The notes: generated from the letters alone by a model not told the origin. A DNA stretch of 7,050 bases from CAZGRP01 sp964527995 (GCA_964527995.1 CAZGRP010000122.1:1-7050), one strand, 5' to 3'. Counted from the stretch's first letter, positions 1 through 6,193 are shown. Made by a program: numbers and translations.

Positions 1-179
1 GTGTTCTGGAGCGGGGTATCGAGGGTGATGGCCTCAAAGCTGAACGCCAGGGCGTCGGCAAGGATGCCGCTCAGCGCCCCGATGCGAACGACGATCTTTT
101 GCACCGAAGAGAGATTGCGCCGCTCGATCTCCCGCTCGACAGCGCTAACGATGGACTGGGCGATGGCCAGCTCGTGCAT
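1..179 (-). CDS. hypA: Hydrogenase nickel-insertion protein HypA (N-terminal part, cut by window edge)
   Basis: HypA is a small cytoplasmic metallochaperone that works with HypB to insert nickel into the hydrogenase large subunit. The minus strand from 179 reads M-H-E-L-A-I-A-Q-S-I, the family's characteristic N-terminus, in which His2 is a nickel ligand. It continues with ...VRIGALSGILADALAFSFEAITLDTPL, a good match to the conserved first half of HypA. Only 59 of roughly 115 residues lie in the window; the zinc-binding cysteines of the second half would be beyond the left edge. The start is firm: an in-frame TAG lies upstream at 209-207 and MHE is the usual beginning. A GGAAGG sequence ends 1 nt before the ATG, which is unusually close for a ribosome binding site. 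The gene follows the hydrogenase cluster in the same orientation after a gap of about 320 bases, so hyp genes probably continue to the left. Confidence 0.93.
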   Translation of the reverse strand, partial: MHELAIAQSIVSAVEREIERRNLSSVQKIVVRIGALSGILADALAFSFEAITLDTPLQN

Positions 180-497
180 ACCTTCCGAACGATGGTTTTT
201 CGCACCCTACGTCGACCTCGACCGCCCGCAAGGCGGCGTTCCATTCCGATAAACGATCTTCCGCAAAGCGACGCGGGAAAGCTCCTCATTCGGCTGAACT
301 TACTGACTTCTGCCGGCAAAGTCAAGGCCGGCCACTGCTCCCTTCAGATGCTCTGGAACGCATCGCATGCCTGCTGTACGCCTGAAAGGCCAAGGTCCCG
401 CTGAACGGTTGCAATAGACGAGACAGGGTGTCCGCGCAGCGCAGGCGCCACTCCTGCTCGAAGTTTTCGCTGCTCCACGCAGCTGATCTTCGGGAAG
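180..497. other. Intergenic region between hybE and hypA
   Basis: I find no convincing gene here. Short open frames on both strands have arginine/serine-rich translations typical of non-coding frames. It contains a near-perfect palindrome at 304-324 (separate entry) and a 5-bp inverted repeat, CCGCC at 222-226 with GGCGG at 232-236. There is no clear terminator with a T-run after the hybE stop. hypA may be co-transcribed with the cluster or have its own promoter; I see no strong -35/-10 pair. Confidence 0.6.
304..324. promoter_or_regulatory. Near-perfect palindrome, candidate operator or hairpin
   Basis: TGACTT (304-309) and AAGTCA (319-324) are exact inverted copies around the palindromic core TGCCGGCA (311-318), with a single extra C at 310. 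A second GCCGGC at 327-332 lies close by. It sits about 125-145 bases upstream of the hypA start. It could bind a dimeric regulator or fold as a small RNA hairpin; no T-run follows it on either strand. The function is unknown. Confidence 0.35.
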
Positions 498-941
498 TTA
501 CTTTCGGAAAGAATTGGATTGGAGATCGGTTTTGGGGGAATCACCGTTTTCAGCGGAGAGCCTGGAGAACAATTCCTCTGCCAGCTTTTCTCCCCTTTCG
601 ACAGCCATCTCCATGCTTCGAAATCGATCCATCGGAGATAGCACGTTCCTGACAAAGAATTTCCCCAGCGTTTTCATTTCGTCCACACGCATTCCCTCAA
701 GCGTCCGAGCGCAGGCGTCCTCCGTCTTCGCGACGGCAATTTGATTCAGCATCCAGGGAGTAACAAGAGAGAATGTATAAAAATCATCCGACTCCCTGAG
801 TCCGACAACCTGGACGGTGAGGGCATGATTCGTAATCGGAAGTCCCCAGAAGCGAGTTACGAAAATCTCCGTATAGACTTTCTCGAAGGCCTTCTTCAGC
901 TCATCTGCGTCCGAAAATCTCATTTTCGAGAGGCCTCCCAT
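498..941 (-). CDS. hybE: HybE-family hydrogenase assembly chaperone
   Basis: This is probably a member of the HybE/HupJ/HoxT family, cytoplasmic proteins that assist assembly of Tat-exported uptake hydrogenases before translocation. The family signature is visible: a hydrophobic GLPITNHAL segment, then VQVVGL, then the highly conserved T-P-W-M-L within FSLVTPWMLNQ (residues about 58-68). Later comes a VLSPMDRF segment followed by a helix with ME...ERGEKL, which corresponds to the SPL...EEGQRL part of E. coli HybE as I recall it. Length (147 aa) is close to that of E. coli HybE. The frame opens with M-G-G-L-S-K-M; the second Met (ATG at 923-921) has a GGAGG 10 nt upstream whereas the first has no recognisable ribosome binding site, so the true protein may be 141 aa. 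It lies 14 bases after the endopeptidase gene and is surely in the same transcript. Confidence 0.8.
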   Translation of the reverse strand: MGGLSKMRFSDADELKKAFEKVYTEIFVTRFWGLPITNHALTVQVVGLRESDDFYTFSLVTPWMLNQIAVAKTEDACARTLEGMRVDEMKTLGKFFVRNVLSPMDRFRSMEMAVERGEKLAEELFSRLSAENGDSPKTDLQSNSFRK

Positions 942-955
942 GAGTCTGGGTCATA

Positions 956-1432
956 TCAGCAAGGAGTTGCTTCCACCCCGATATCTTTCAGTTCATCCAG
1001 AACCCGCTCCAACAATGCGGGAACATGGCGTCCAATCTTGAGCTCGGTCCCAAAAGACACGATGTCCTGCGGCTGAATACCGACAATAACCGTCGGGGGC
1101 AGCTTCCCCAGGCGTCTGGCGATATCGAGCACGTCCAGTACATCGATTTCGTGGGAGGATATCTTGCGAGTGAGCGTCGAGGGCAGGTTTTCAACATCGA
1201 AGCTCACGACTGTCCCTGGAGGTTCCCCGACCAGAACAGAATCGACTACAACCAGGTAGTCAGCCTCTTCGATGATTGACAGCAGGCCCAGGCCACCCGT
1301 TCCGCCGTCGTAGAGTCGAACGTTGGGAGGAAAGGAGAACCTTGCTTCCAATTCCTGGATGACACGGACCCCGACACCATCGTCGGTTCGAAGAAGGTTT
1401 CCCACTCCCAAGACTACGATTCGGTTCATCAT
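956..1432 (-). CDS. hyaD: Hydrogenase maturation endopeptidase (peptidase M52, HyaD/HybD type)
   Basis: This nickel-dependent endopeptidase makes the last cut in large-subunit maturation, removing the C-terminal tail after the conserved His once the metal centre is in place. Family features: the N-terminal VVLGVGNLLRTDDGVGVRV block, DGGTGGLGLL (residues 42-51), VVVDSV with Asp64, and SSHE with His94. Asp18, Asp64 and His94 correspond to the three metal ligands of E. coli HybD (Glu16, Asp62, His93); the first ligand is Asp here instead of Glu, a conservative change. At 158 aa it has the normal family length. The start is either of two adjacent ATGs (1432 or 1429): a GGAAG directly abuts the first, so the second has slightly better spacing. 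Its natural substrate is presumably the selenocysteine-containing large subunit of the same cluster, releasing an 18-residue tail. Confidence 0.93.
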   Translation of the reverse strand: MMNRIVVLGVGNLLRTDDGVGVRVIQELEARFSFPPNVRLYDGGTGGLGLLSIIEEADYLVVVDSVLVGEPPGTVVSFDVENLPSTLTRKISSHEIDVLDVLDIARRLGKLPPTVIVGIQPQDIVSFGTELKIGRHVPALLERVLDELKDIGVEATPC

Positions 1433-1437
1433 CTTCC

Positions 1438-1486
1438 AAAAAAAGAATGGGGAACCTTCGCCCTATCGGGCACAAATACCCCATTC
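1438..1486 (-). terminator. Terminator-like hairpin between the cytochrome b and endopeptidase genes
   Basis: On the minus strand GAATGGGG (1486-1479) pairs perfectly with CCCCATTC (1452-1445), and seven T residues follow directly (1444-1438). Inside the long loop is a second small hairpin, GCCC/GGGC with a 4-nt loop (1471-1460). The shape, an 8-bp stem followed by a T-run, fits a rho-independent terminator. It ends only about 5 bases before the endopeptidase start, with the GGAAG ribosome-binding sequence immediately after the T-run. It may act as a partial terminator reducing expression of the maturation genes, or as a barrier to 3' degradation of the structural-gene mRNA. Confidence 0.7.
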
Positions 1487-1529
1487 CTCCGGCGCTCATA
1501 GAGCGACTTGCGCAACTCAGCTCGCTGAA

Positions 1530-2204
1530 TCAATCGGACTGGTACCTGTAGCCTCCGATAATGGCATCCAGATTCCCGGTCTTGAACTTGATCGTCTTCC
1601 AGAGTTGGAAGTACACATGGACGACAACCCAGACCAAGATCAGCCACCACAGGATATGGTGGGCTGTTCGGACATTCTTGAGTCCACCCAACAGGTCCAC
1701 GACCCAATCGGTGGTAAAATGCAGCAAAGCCGGCCACCACCAGTTAATCGCATACTGGGCAACATAGAGCGCGAAACCGGTAAACATGAGGAGTATGGCA
1801 AGGATGTGAAAGGACATAAACGACATGATATCGATCGGGTCCTCATACTCATAGCGCACACGTTCACCGGAAAGTCTGAAATAGAACTTCAGTTGGATCC
1901 AGAATTTCTTCAGGTTGGTGGCGGTGGGCCAGAGGTCCTTCCATCGCTTTCGGAACGTCGAGAAGAAGATGAGATAGATGGTCACGAAAATGGCCACGTC
2001 GAACACGGCGGCTGCTACGAAATGGATGAACCTCACTTGCGCCATGAAAAACGTATTCACTGGCTCGCCATCGGGAGCGATATACGCGGGCGTGTATGCG
2101 ATGTAGAGACCTGTCACCAACAACACTGCGACGCTCAGGAAGACCGTCCAGTGGATGATTCTCACCGAGGCAGGCCACACGTACCTGATCTTCTTGTCAG
2201 TCAT
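1530..2204 (-). CDS. hyaC: Hydrogenase b-type cytochrome subunit (membrane quinone-reducing anchor)
   Basis: This is a Ni/Fe-hydrogenase b-type cytochrome of the HyaC/CybH kind. It anchors the enzyme in the membrane and passes electrons from the small subunit to quinone through two b hemes. The 224-residue protein shows four hydrophobic helices at about 14-37, 54-82, 126-151 and 178-203. Candidate heme-ligand histidines within or next to helices are His18 (RIIHW), His61 (RFIHF), His133 (SFHIL), His182/His183 (AHH) and His196 (VVHVY). The start is the ATG at 2204, giving MTDKKIRYVWP..., with an AAGG 8 nt upstream that overlaps the large-subunit stop; the spacer between the two genes is 10 bases. 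A longer frame opening with TTG at 2267 is rejected because it would overlap the selenocysteine-dependent end of the large subunit. The pairing of such a cytochrome with a selenoenzyme is noteworthy. Confidence 0.93.
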   Translation of the reverse strand: MTDKKIRYVWPASVRIIHWTVFLSVAVLLVTGLYIAYTPAYIAPDGEPVNTFFMAQVRFIHFVAAAVFDVAIFVTIYLIFFSTFRKRWKDLWPTATNLKKFWIQLKFYFRLSGERVRYEYEDPIDIMSFMSFHILAILLMFTGFALYVAQYAINWWWPALLHFTTDWVVDLLGGLKNVRTAHHILWWLILVWVVVHVYFQLWKTIKFKTGNLDAIIGGYRYQSD

Positions 2205-2214
2205 TGTGTCTACC

Positions 2215-3819
2215 TTAGAATCCTGACCTGGTCTTGAATTTGAGAACTCGGTTTGTCTTCGGTTCAATCACGTGAACCCCGCAGCCCAGTCAAGGATCGT
2301 AGGAGTGTACGACCCGTAAGACTTCTAGGGGCTTTTCGGGATCAACCACCGGAGTGCCAATCAGCGCCTCCTCCACGGGACCCCGCACACCCTTATCATC
2401 TCTGGGTGAGAAATTCCAGGTCGACGGTGAGACCACCTGATAGTTCTTGAGTCTGCCATTTTCGATCTCGTTCCAGTGTGCCAGTGCCCCTCGTGGCGCT
2501 TCCCACACCGCCATACCGCGTCCAGAATCCGGCACATCGTAGTCCACATAAAGGTCGGTCTGGCCATTCCTGAAGTTCGCAACCAGCTCGGTGGTCCAGT
2601 CCACCATCGCGTCAGCAATCAGCTTGCACTCCAATGCTCTCGCTGCGATCCGTCCAAGAGTGGAGAGCAGGACTTGCGGCTGTCCGGGCACGCCCAGTGC
2701 TGCCAGGGTGTCATCGATGAGTTTCCTGGCCTTTTCATTTCCGGAAAGGTAGGCAACCAACATCCTTGCAAGCGGCCCCACCTCCATGGGTTGATCCTGG
2801 AACCGCGGAGCCTTACACCAGCTATATTTTTCACCTTTATCCAGATCCGAGTATTCGGGCTTGGTGACACCTTCGACGGGATTGAGAGGTCCGGAATCCT
2901 CCGTGTACCAGCTATGACCTACATACTCGGTCACCTTATCCGGTTTGACCTCTTCGACTTTCAACTGGCCGGCGAAGACGGCGCCCGGCGGCAACATCCG
3001 CTTTTGCGGATCCCAGGTCTCATCTTCGAACACACCCCAGGCCAGATAATTTGTGTGGCTCTTTCCAATCGAGGCCCAATCCAAATAGTATGGTGCCACG
3101 GCCAGAACGTCGGGGATATAGACCTGATCAACCCAGGTCTTGAGCTCCTTTGCTCTGGAAAGCGCATCGCCCAACATCTTGGCATCGGGCGTAATCGTAA
3201 CCCCTCCAGGCACGGTCGTCATCATGTGAGGAAACTTGCCGCCCAGGAGAGCTACAAGTTGCGCCGCTTTTGCCTGCATCTCCAGAGCGTCCAAGTAGTG
3301 CGCTACGGCGACCAGATTCAACTCGGCGGGAAGCCTGTAGGCAGGATGACCCCAATAGGCGTTGGCAAACGGTCCCAGCTGACCGCTATCCACGAAAGCC
3401 TGGATTCTTGCCTGAACATTCTTCAGAGAAGCCTCCTTGGGCTTTGCCTTCAGAGCACTTACGATGTCGACATAGTCCAAGGCATGAAGATGGTAGAAGG
3501 CAAGAATGTGGGAATGCACAAATTGGGCACCCTCGATGATGTTCCGAATGATGCGCGCATTGTCGGGAGGTGTCACACCGAAGGCATCCTCAAGGCTGTA
3601 CGTCGAGCAATGTCCGTGAGAGATGGGACACACGCCGCAGATTCTCTGCGACAGGTACCAGGCATCACGCGGGTCGCGCCCCTTCAGCACAATCTCCATC
3701 CCACGGAACAAGGTGCTGGTACTCCAGGCATCCTTCACCTTCCCACCCTCGACTTCGACTTCGATACGAAGATGCCCCTCCAGCCGAGTGATGGGATCAA
3801 TGACGATTTTCTCTGCCAT
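2215..3819 (-). CDS. hysA: [NiFeSe] hydrogenase large subunit, selenoprotein (TGA at 2292-2290 read as selenocysteine)
   Basis: This is the catalytic subunit that splits H2 at a Ni-Fe centre. The N-terminal motif is R59-I-C61-G-V-C64-P-I-S-H68, the standard RxCGxCxxxH that supplies two metal-binding cysteines. Upstream is the conserved TRLEGH with Glu14, and the family motif GGKFPHMMTTVPGG is present. The frame reaches ...VVHSYDP and then TGA, where the C-terminal DPCxxCxxH motif needs its first Cys. Beyond the TGA the frame continues L-G-C513-G-V-H516, then an 18-residue tail to TAA (2217-2215), giving 534 residues with selenocysteine at 510. A SECIS-like hairpin follows the TGA. His516 is the expected cleavage point for the cluster's endopeptidase. 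The start ATG lies 2 bases after the small-subunit stop, with AAGGAG 10 nt upstream (3835-3830). The alternative is a truncated, inactive subunit, but the intact downstream motif and tail argue strongly against it. Confidence 0.93.
2261..2292 (-). promoter_or_regulatory. Bacterial SECIS element with its UGA selenocysteine codon
   Basis: The UGA codon (2292-2290) is followed after exactly 11 nt by a perfect 6-bp stem, GGTTCA (2278-2273) with TGAACC (2266-2261), closing a 6-nt loop CGTGAT (2272-2267). In E. coli fdhF the minimal SelB-binding hairpin also begins 11 nt after UGA and needs G and U in the loop; a GU is present here. The bulged U of the E. coli element is not obvious. The hairpin lies in the coding frame of the C-terminal residues. 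It would recruit SelB with selenocysteyl-tRNA; selA, selB, selC and selD are not in the window. Confidence 0.8.
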
Positions 3820-3821
3820 CG

Positions 3822-4961
3822 TTACTCAGCTCCTTCCGGCTTGTCTTTGGGTTCTTTTTCAACTTCCTCTGCTGCCGGTTCCTGTTCGACCTTCTTGCGA
3901 GTTGTCAACACAGCGTGAGCCGCTACCCCACCCACGGCAGCTCCCACCAACGTAAAGCCAATTCGATCTGCCGTCAGCTCGACACCTCCAAATCCCGGAA
4001 TCTTGACACCACGACGTCGGGCGAAGAAGGGAGCGCCATTGTCCGCCCATTTTTCCTGTGCACATCCGATGCAGGGCGAACCAGCTCCGATGCACCAGTT
4101 GGTCTTCGCATTCCAGCGATCCAACGAGCAGGCCGAATAGGTCTCAGGACCTTTGCATCCCATCTTGTAGAGACAGTATTGTTTCTTGGCCTCTTCGCTG
4201 CCGAACTCCTCGACGAACTCGCCGGCATCAAAATGAGCGCGGCGCTCGCAGATGTCGTGAATCCGAAGCCCGTAGATGAATTTGGGCCGCCCTTTTCGAT
4301 CCAACTCCGGCAGCCTTCCCAGGAGAAGATAGTTGATGACCGTCGCCGTGATCCACTTCGGATGAACCGGGCAGGTCGGAAGGTTGACGAATTTCTTCGG
4401 GCTCAATCCGGTTGCCTGCTGGGTCCCCGTGGCTCCTGTCGGATTGGGCTCACATCCGACCCATCCGCCATCAAAGGAGCAACTGCCGACGTTCAGCACG
4501 GCGGCAGCGTCGGCACAGACTTCCCTGGCAATCTCGATCCCCGTCTTGCCGCCGATTCGCAGAAAATTCCCGTCCGAGCCGGTCAGGCTTGCACCTTCCA
4601 CAGCGACCAGGTACTCGCCTTTGTACTTCTTCATGGTCGCGTATCGAGCCTCCTCCGCCCGCTTGCCGGCTGCGGCCATGATCGTTTCATCATAATCGAC
4701 GGACAGAATGTCGAGGATCACTTCATCTGGGCCGGGATAGAACCCTTGAATAAAGGATTCCGTGCACCCTGTGCATGAACCCAAATGGAGCCAGATCAAC
4801 GGAGGACGGGTTTTGGCTTTCTCGATGGCATGAGCGATCTCTGGGATCGCCGCTCTACCCAGCCCTAACATCGCCGCGATAGAGCCACAATACTTGAGAA
4901 AGTCCCGTCGAGACAGTCCGTTTTGCATGACTCTCAAGGCCAACTTTTCGGTACTTGCCAT
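3822..4961 (-). CDS. hysB: [NiFeSe]-type hydrogenase small subunit with Tat signal and C-terminal anchor
   Basis: This is the electron-transfer subunit with three iron-sulfur clusters. The N-terminus carries a Tat motif, S17-R-R-D-F-L-K23, then a hydrophobic stretch, so the heterodimer is exported folded to the periplasmic side. Cluster ligands can be assigned by family pattern: proximal Cys63, Cys66, Cys161, Cys197; distal His235, Cys238, Cys263, Cys269; medial Cys278, Cys290, Cys297, Cys300. Cys290 stands where standard [NiFe] enzymes have Pro, so the medial cluster is predicted to be [4Fe-4S] instead of [3Fe-4S]. The proximal CTGC motif lacks the extra cysteines of oxygen-tolerant enzymes. 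A hydrophobic helix at about 330-353 anchors the C-terminus, followed by a highly charged tail of about 26 residues. At 379 aa it has the usual precursor length. No clear ribosome binding site precedes ATG 4961; ATG 4928 (Met12) is a possible shorter start with a normal Tat n-region. Confidence 0.95.
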   Translation of the reverse strand: MASTEKLALRVMQNGLSRRDFLKYCGSIAAMLGLGRAAIPEIAHAIEKAKTRPPLIWLHLGSCTGCTESFIQGFYPGPDEVILDILSVDYDETIMAAAGKRAEEARYATMKKYKGEYLVAVEGASLTGSDGNFLRIGGKTGIEIAREVCADAAAVLNVGSCSFDGGWVGCEPNPTGATGTQQATGLSPKKFVNLPTCPVHPKWITATVINYLLLGRLPELDRKGRPKFIYGLRIHDICERRAHFDAGEFVEEFGSEEAKKQYCLYKMGCKGPETYSACSLDRWNAKTNWCIGAGSPCIGCAQEKWADNGAPFFARRRGVKIPGFGGVELTADRIGFTLVGAAVGGVAAHAVLTTRKKVEQEPAAEEVEKEPKDKPEGAE

Positions 4962-5619
4962 GACAGTCGTGGTTTACAAAGCCTGAACAATGCGCACATT
5001 CTTCAGACTTTGAAGGACGCCTCTCTTCGCCCGCTAGGAATGAAGGTTGTTATTGTGAGAAAAGAGTCTTGCCTCTGGGAAACCCTTCCTGAAGCGGATC
5101 TGCACCGGTCCTTTGGCAAGATCCCGGTGTTGGTCCGATCCGCGGCCAGGGCCACTCAGGAAGTGAAGCGCTACGAGCGTATGATGTAGCTTGATGAAGA
5201 GATATGGCCTGCTGCGACAAACAAGTTCACGACTACTACCCCCGCGCCGCAGCGAAGCGGCCATGCATTCGGACAAAATAGAGAATGACTGCCGCACCAC
5301 AAAACCATGACTCAGCGGTCATCGGCATGAGCAAGATCGCGGCAGCAACTGACTCCGGTTGAGGTAGGTACGAAGGAGGCGGAATCCGTTATCCCAAAGT
5401 TCGGAATGCGGAGTCATGGATTGCGCTGCGCGGCAATCGGATTATCGAAGGCTTGTTGCTTCCTTTCGGAACGGTCTGCGCGACTTACGAAAATCATGCC
5501 AGCCAATCGCTGCTCGTGCTAAAGAGTTGTTTTTTCGGGGACGCGTCCAAAGTCTCGGAAGCCCAAACGCCGATTTAGCCCGCCTTTCGCTCTCATTTTC
5601 GGTAAACACGTCCCACTCG

Positions 5620-5660
5620 TTCTCAGTATTGAGAAACGGCCTATTAGGCGAAATTATAAT
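5620..5660 (+). promoter_or_regulatory. Candidate promoter with overlapping palindromes
   Basis: A perfect TATAAT (5655-5660) sits in a locally AT-rich patch. A TTGAGA (5629-5634) lies upstream, but the 20-nt spacer is longer than ideal. Two dyads overlap: TTCTCA (5620-5625) with TGAGAA (5630-5635), and the perfect 11-nt palindrome GCCTA-T-TAGGC (5639-5649) placed between the two boxes, where a repressor would act. It would drive transcription to the right into the GC-rich region and the sensor gene. The weak -35 spacing lowers confidence. Confidence 0.35.
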
Positions 5661-5921
5661 AATTTACAGGCAGGTTTCTTCAGAACCCTTCCCGAATCTG
5701 GGAATCTACTCTCTTGAGCCCCGGTGCGGCCGGCACCTCAATCGAGCAAGGCTCTGATGAGAGAGGCCCCGCTGCCGCAAGTCGGCCCTCCATGGGCCCA
5801 GCCGGGCCCCAATCTCGGCTGCCGGTACCGCGGCGCCGGCAGAAAGAGGGGGGTCGATGGCCGTGGCTTGGAGGTGTAAGGGCGCTGGAGGGACTGCGCG
5901 ACAGAGGACCGACCCATAAGG

Positions 5922-5951
5922 TTGAATAATGATTCTTCCGATATGTATAAA
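5922..5951 (+). promoter_or_regulatory. Candidate sigma-70 promoter upstream of the sensor gene
   Basis: TTGAAT (5922-5927) and TATAAA (5946-5951) are separated by 18 nt, close to the sigma-70 consensus. Transcription from here would give a leader of roughly 235 nt before the sensor gene. That leader would start with the strong small hairpin GCGGC-GGT-GCCGC (5955-5967), although this hairpin lies close to the expected start point. Confidence 0.35.
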
Positions 5952-6064
5952 GAAGCGGCGGTGCCGCGCAACATTCCCGGACCCCGTATTGGGATTACCC
6001 AGGTGCGGATACACGCCTAGGAAGAGTCGGGTAGGAACCCCAACGTCGAACGACGACCTCGTCC

Positions 6065-6126
6065 AGGGCTCGTGGGCTTTCCGCACTTTCAGGCGTGGCC
6101 GACGGGGTTCAAACCTCACGAGCCCT
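6065..6126 (+). other. Long inverted repeat in the leader of the sensor gene
   Basis: AGGGCTCGTG (6065-6074) pairs perfectly with CACGAGCCCT (6117-6126); a G-T and a G-C pair extend the stem inward to about 12 bp. The 38-nt apical part contains a GGGGTTCAAACC-like segment that recalls a tRNA T-loop, but no tRNA can be folded. Only a weak T-rich stretch follows, so it is not a clear terminator. It ends 67 bases before the sensor start and could be a regulatory leader structure or part of a non-coding RNA. Confidence 0.5.
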
Positions 6127-6193
6127 TTGATTCCTCCCGCGACCGAACTGCCCGTCGGCATTCAACCCTGGCTACTTTCAATGGGGTGGCAGC

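Larger units (their letters stand above)
4962..6193. other. Long divergent intergenic region, no gene recognised
   Basis: About 1.2 kb separates the divergent hydrogenase cluster and the sensor gene. No open frame here gives a credible protein; the longest (151 codons on the minus strand, 6161-5706) is rich in Arg, Pro and Gly and unlike a folded protein. The left part (4962-5300) must hold the hydrogenase promoter, but I see no convincing sigma-70 or sigma-54 site. Short inverted repeats occur at GCCGC 5246-5250/GCGGC 5257-5261, ATGAC 5307-5311/GTCAT 5318-5322, the 10-nt palindrome at 5539-5548, and GCCTA-T-TAGGC at 5639-5649. From about 5700 the sequence becomes GC-rich and dense in stem-forming repeats, as if it encoded a structured RNA or long leader. 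Confidence 0.6.

Noticed and set aside
1323..2237. 304-codon open frame on the plus strand
   Set aside because: It is antisense to the cytochrome b and endopeptidase genes, with a low-complexity His/Asp/Glu-rich translation.
2205..2267. Longer N-terminus for cytochrome b from a TTG at 2267
   Set aside because: It would overlap the selenoprotein C-terminus and start inside the SECIS stem; ATG 2204 has an AAGG at good spacing and gives the normal family N-terminus.
2290..2292. TGA as the true stop of a 509-residue large subunit, or as a sequencing error
   Set aside because: The codon position matches selenocysteine in known [NiFeSe] enzymes, the downstream motif and tail are intact, a SECIS-like hairpin follows, and the small subunit has the matching four-cysteine medial site.
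2476..3918. 480-codon open frame on the plus strand
   Set aside because: It is antisense to the large-subunit gene; its translation shows no family features and arises from codon bias of the real gene.
3915..4778. 287-codon open frame on the plus strand
   Set aside because: It is antisense to the small-subunit gene, which is clearly identified by its cluster ligands.
4962..5300. Sigma-54 (-24/-12) promoter for the hydrogenase cluster
   Set aside because: I found no TGGC and TGC pair at the required spacing on the minus strand.
5034..5300. 88-codon open frame on the minus strand upstream of the small subunit
   Set aside because: It has no recognisable motifs and a biased composition, and it overlaps an equally poor plus-strand frame.
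6060..6130. Possible tRNA or tmRNA 3' end (GGGGTTCAAACC followed by CGAGCCC)
   Set aside because: The T-stem does not pair, there are only 61 bases between the stem ends, and no anticodon or D arm can be drawn; it is also not a selenocysteine tRNA.
5706..6161. 151-codon open frame on the minus strand in the GC-rich region
   Set aside because: Its composition is Arg/Pro/Gly-rich, it lies across several inverted repeats, and I recognise no domain or ribosome binding site.
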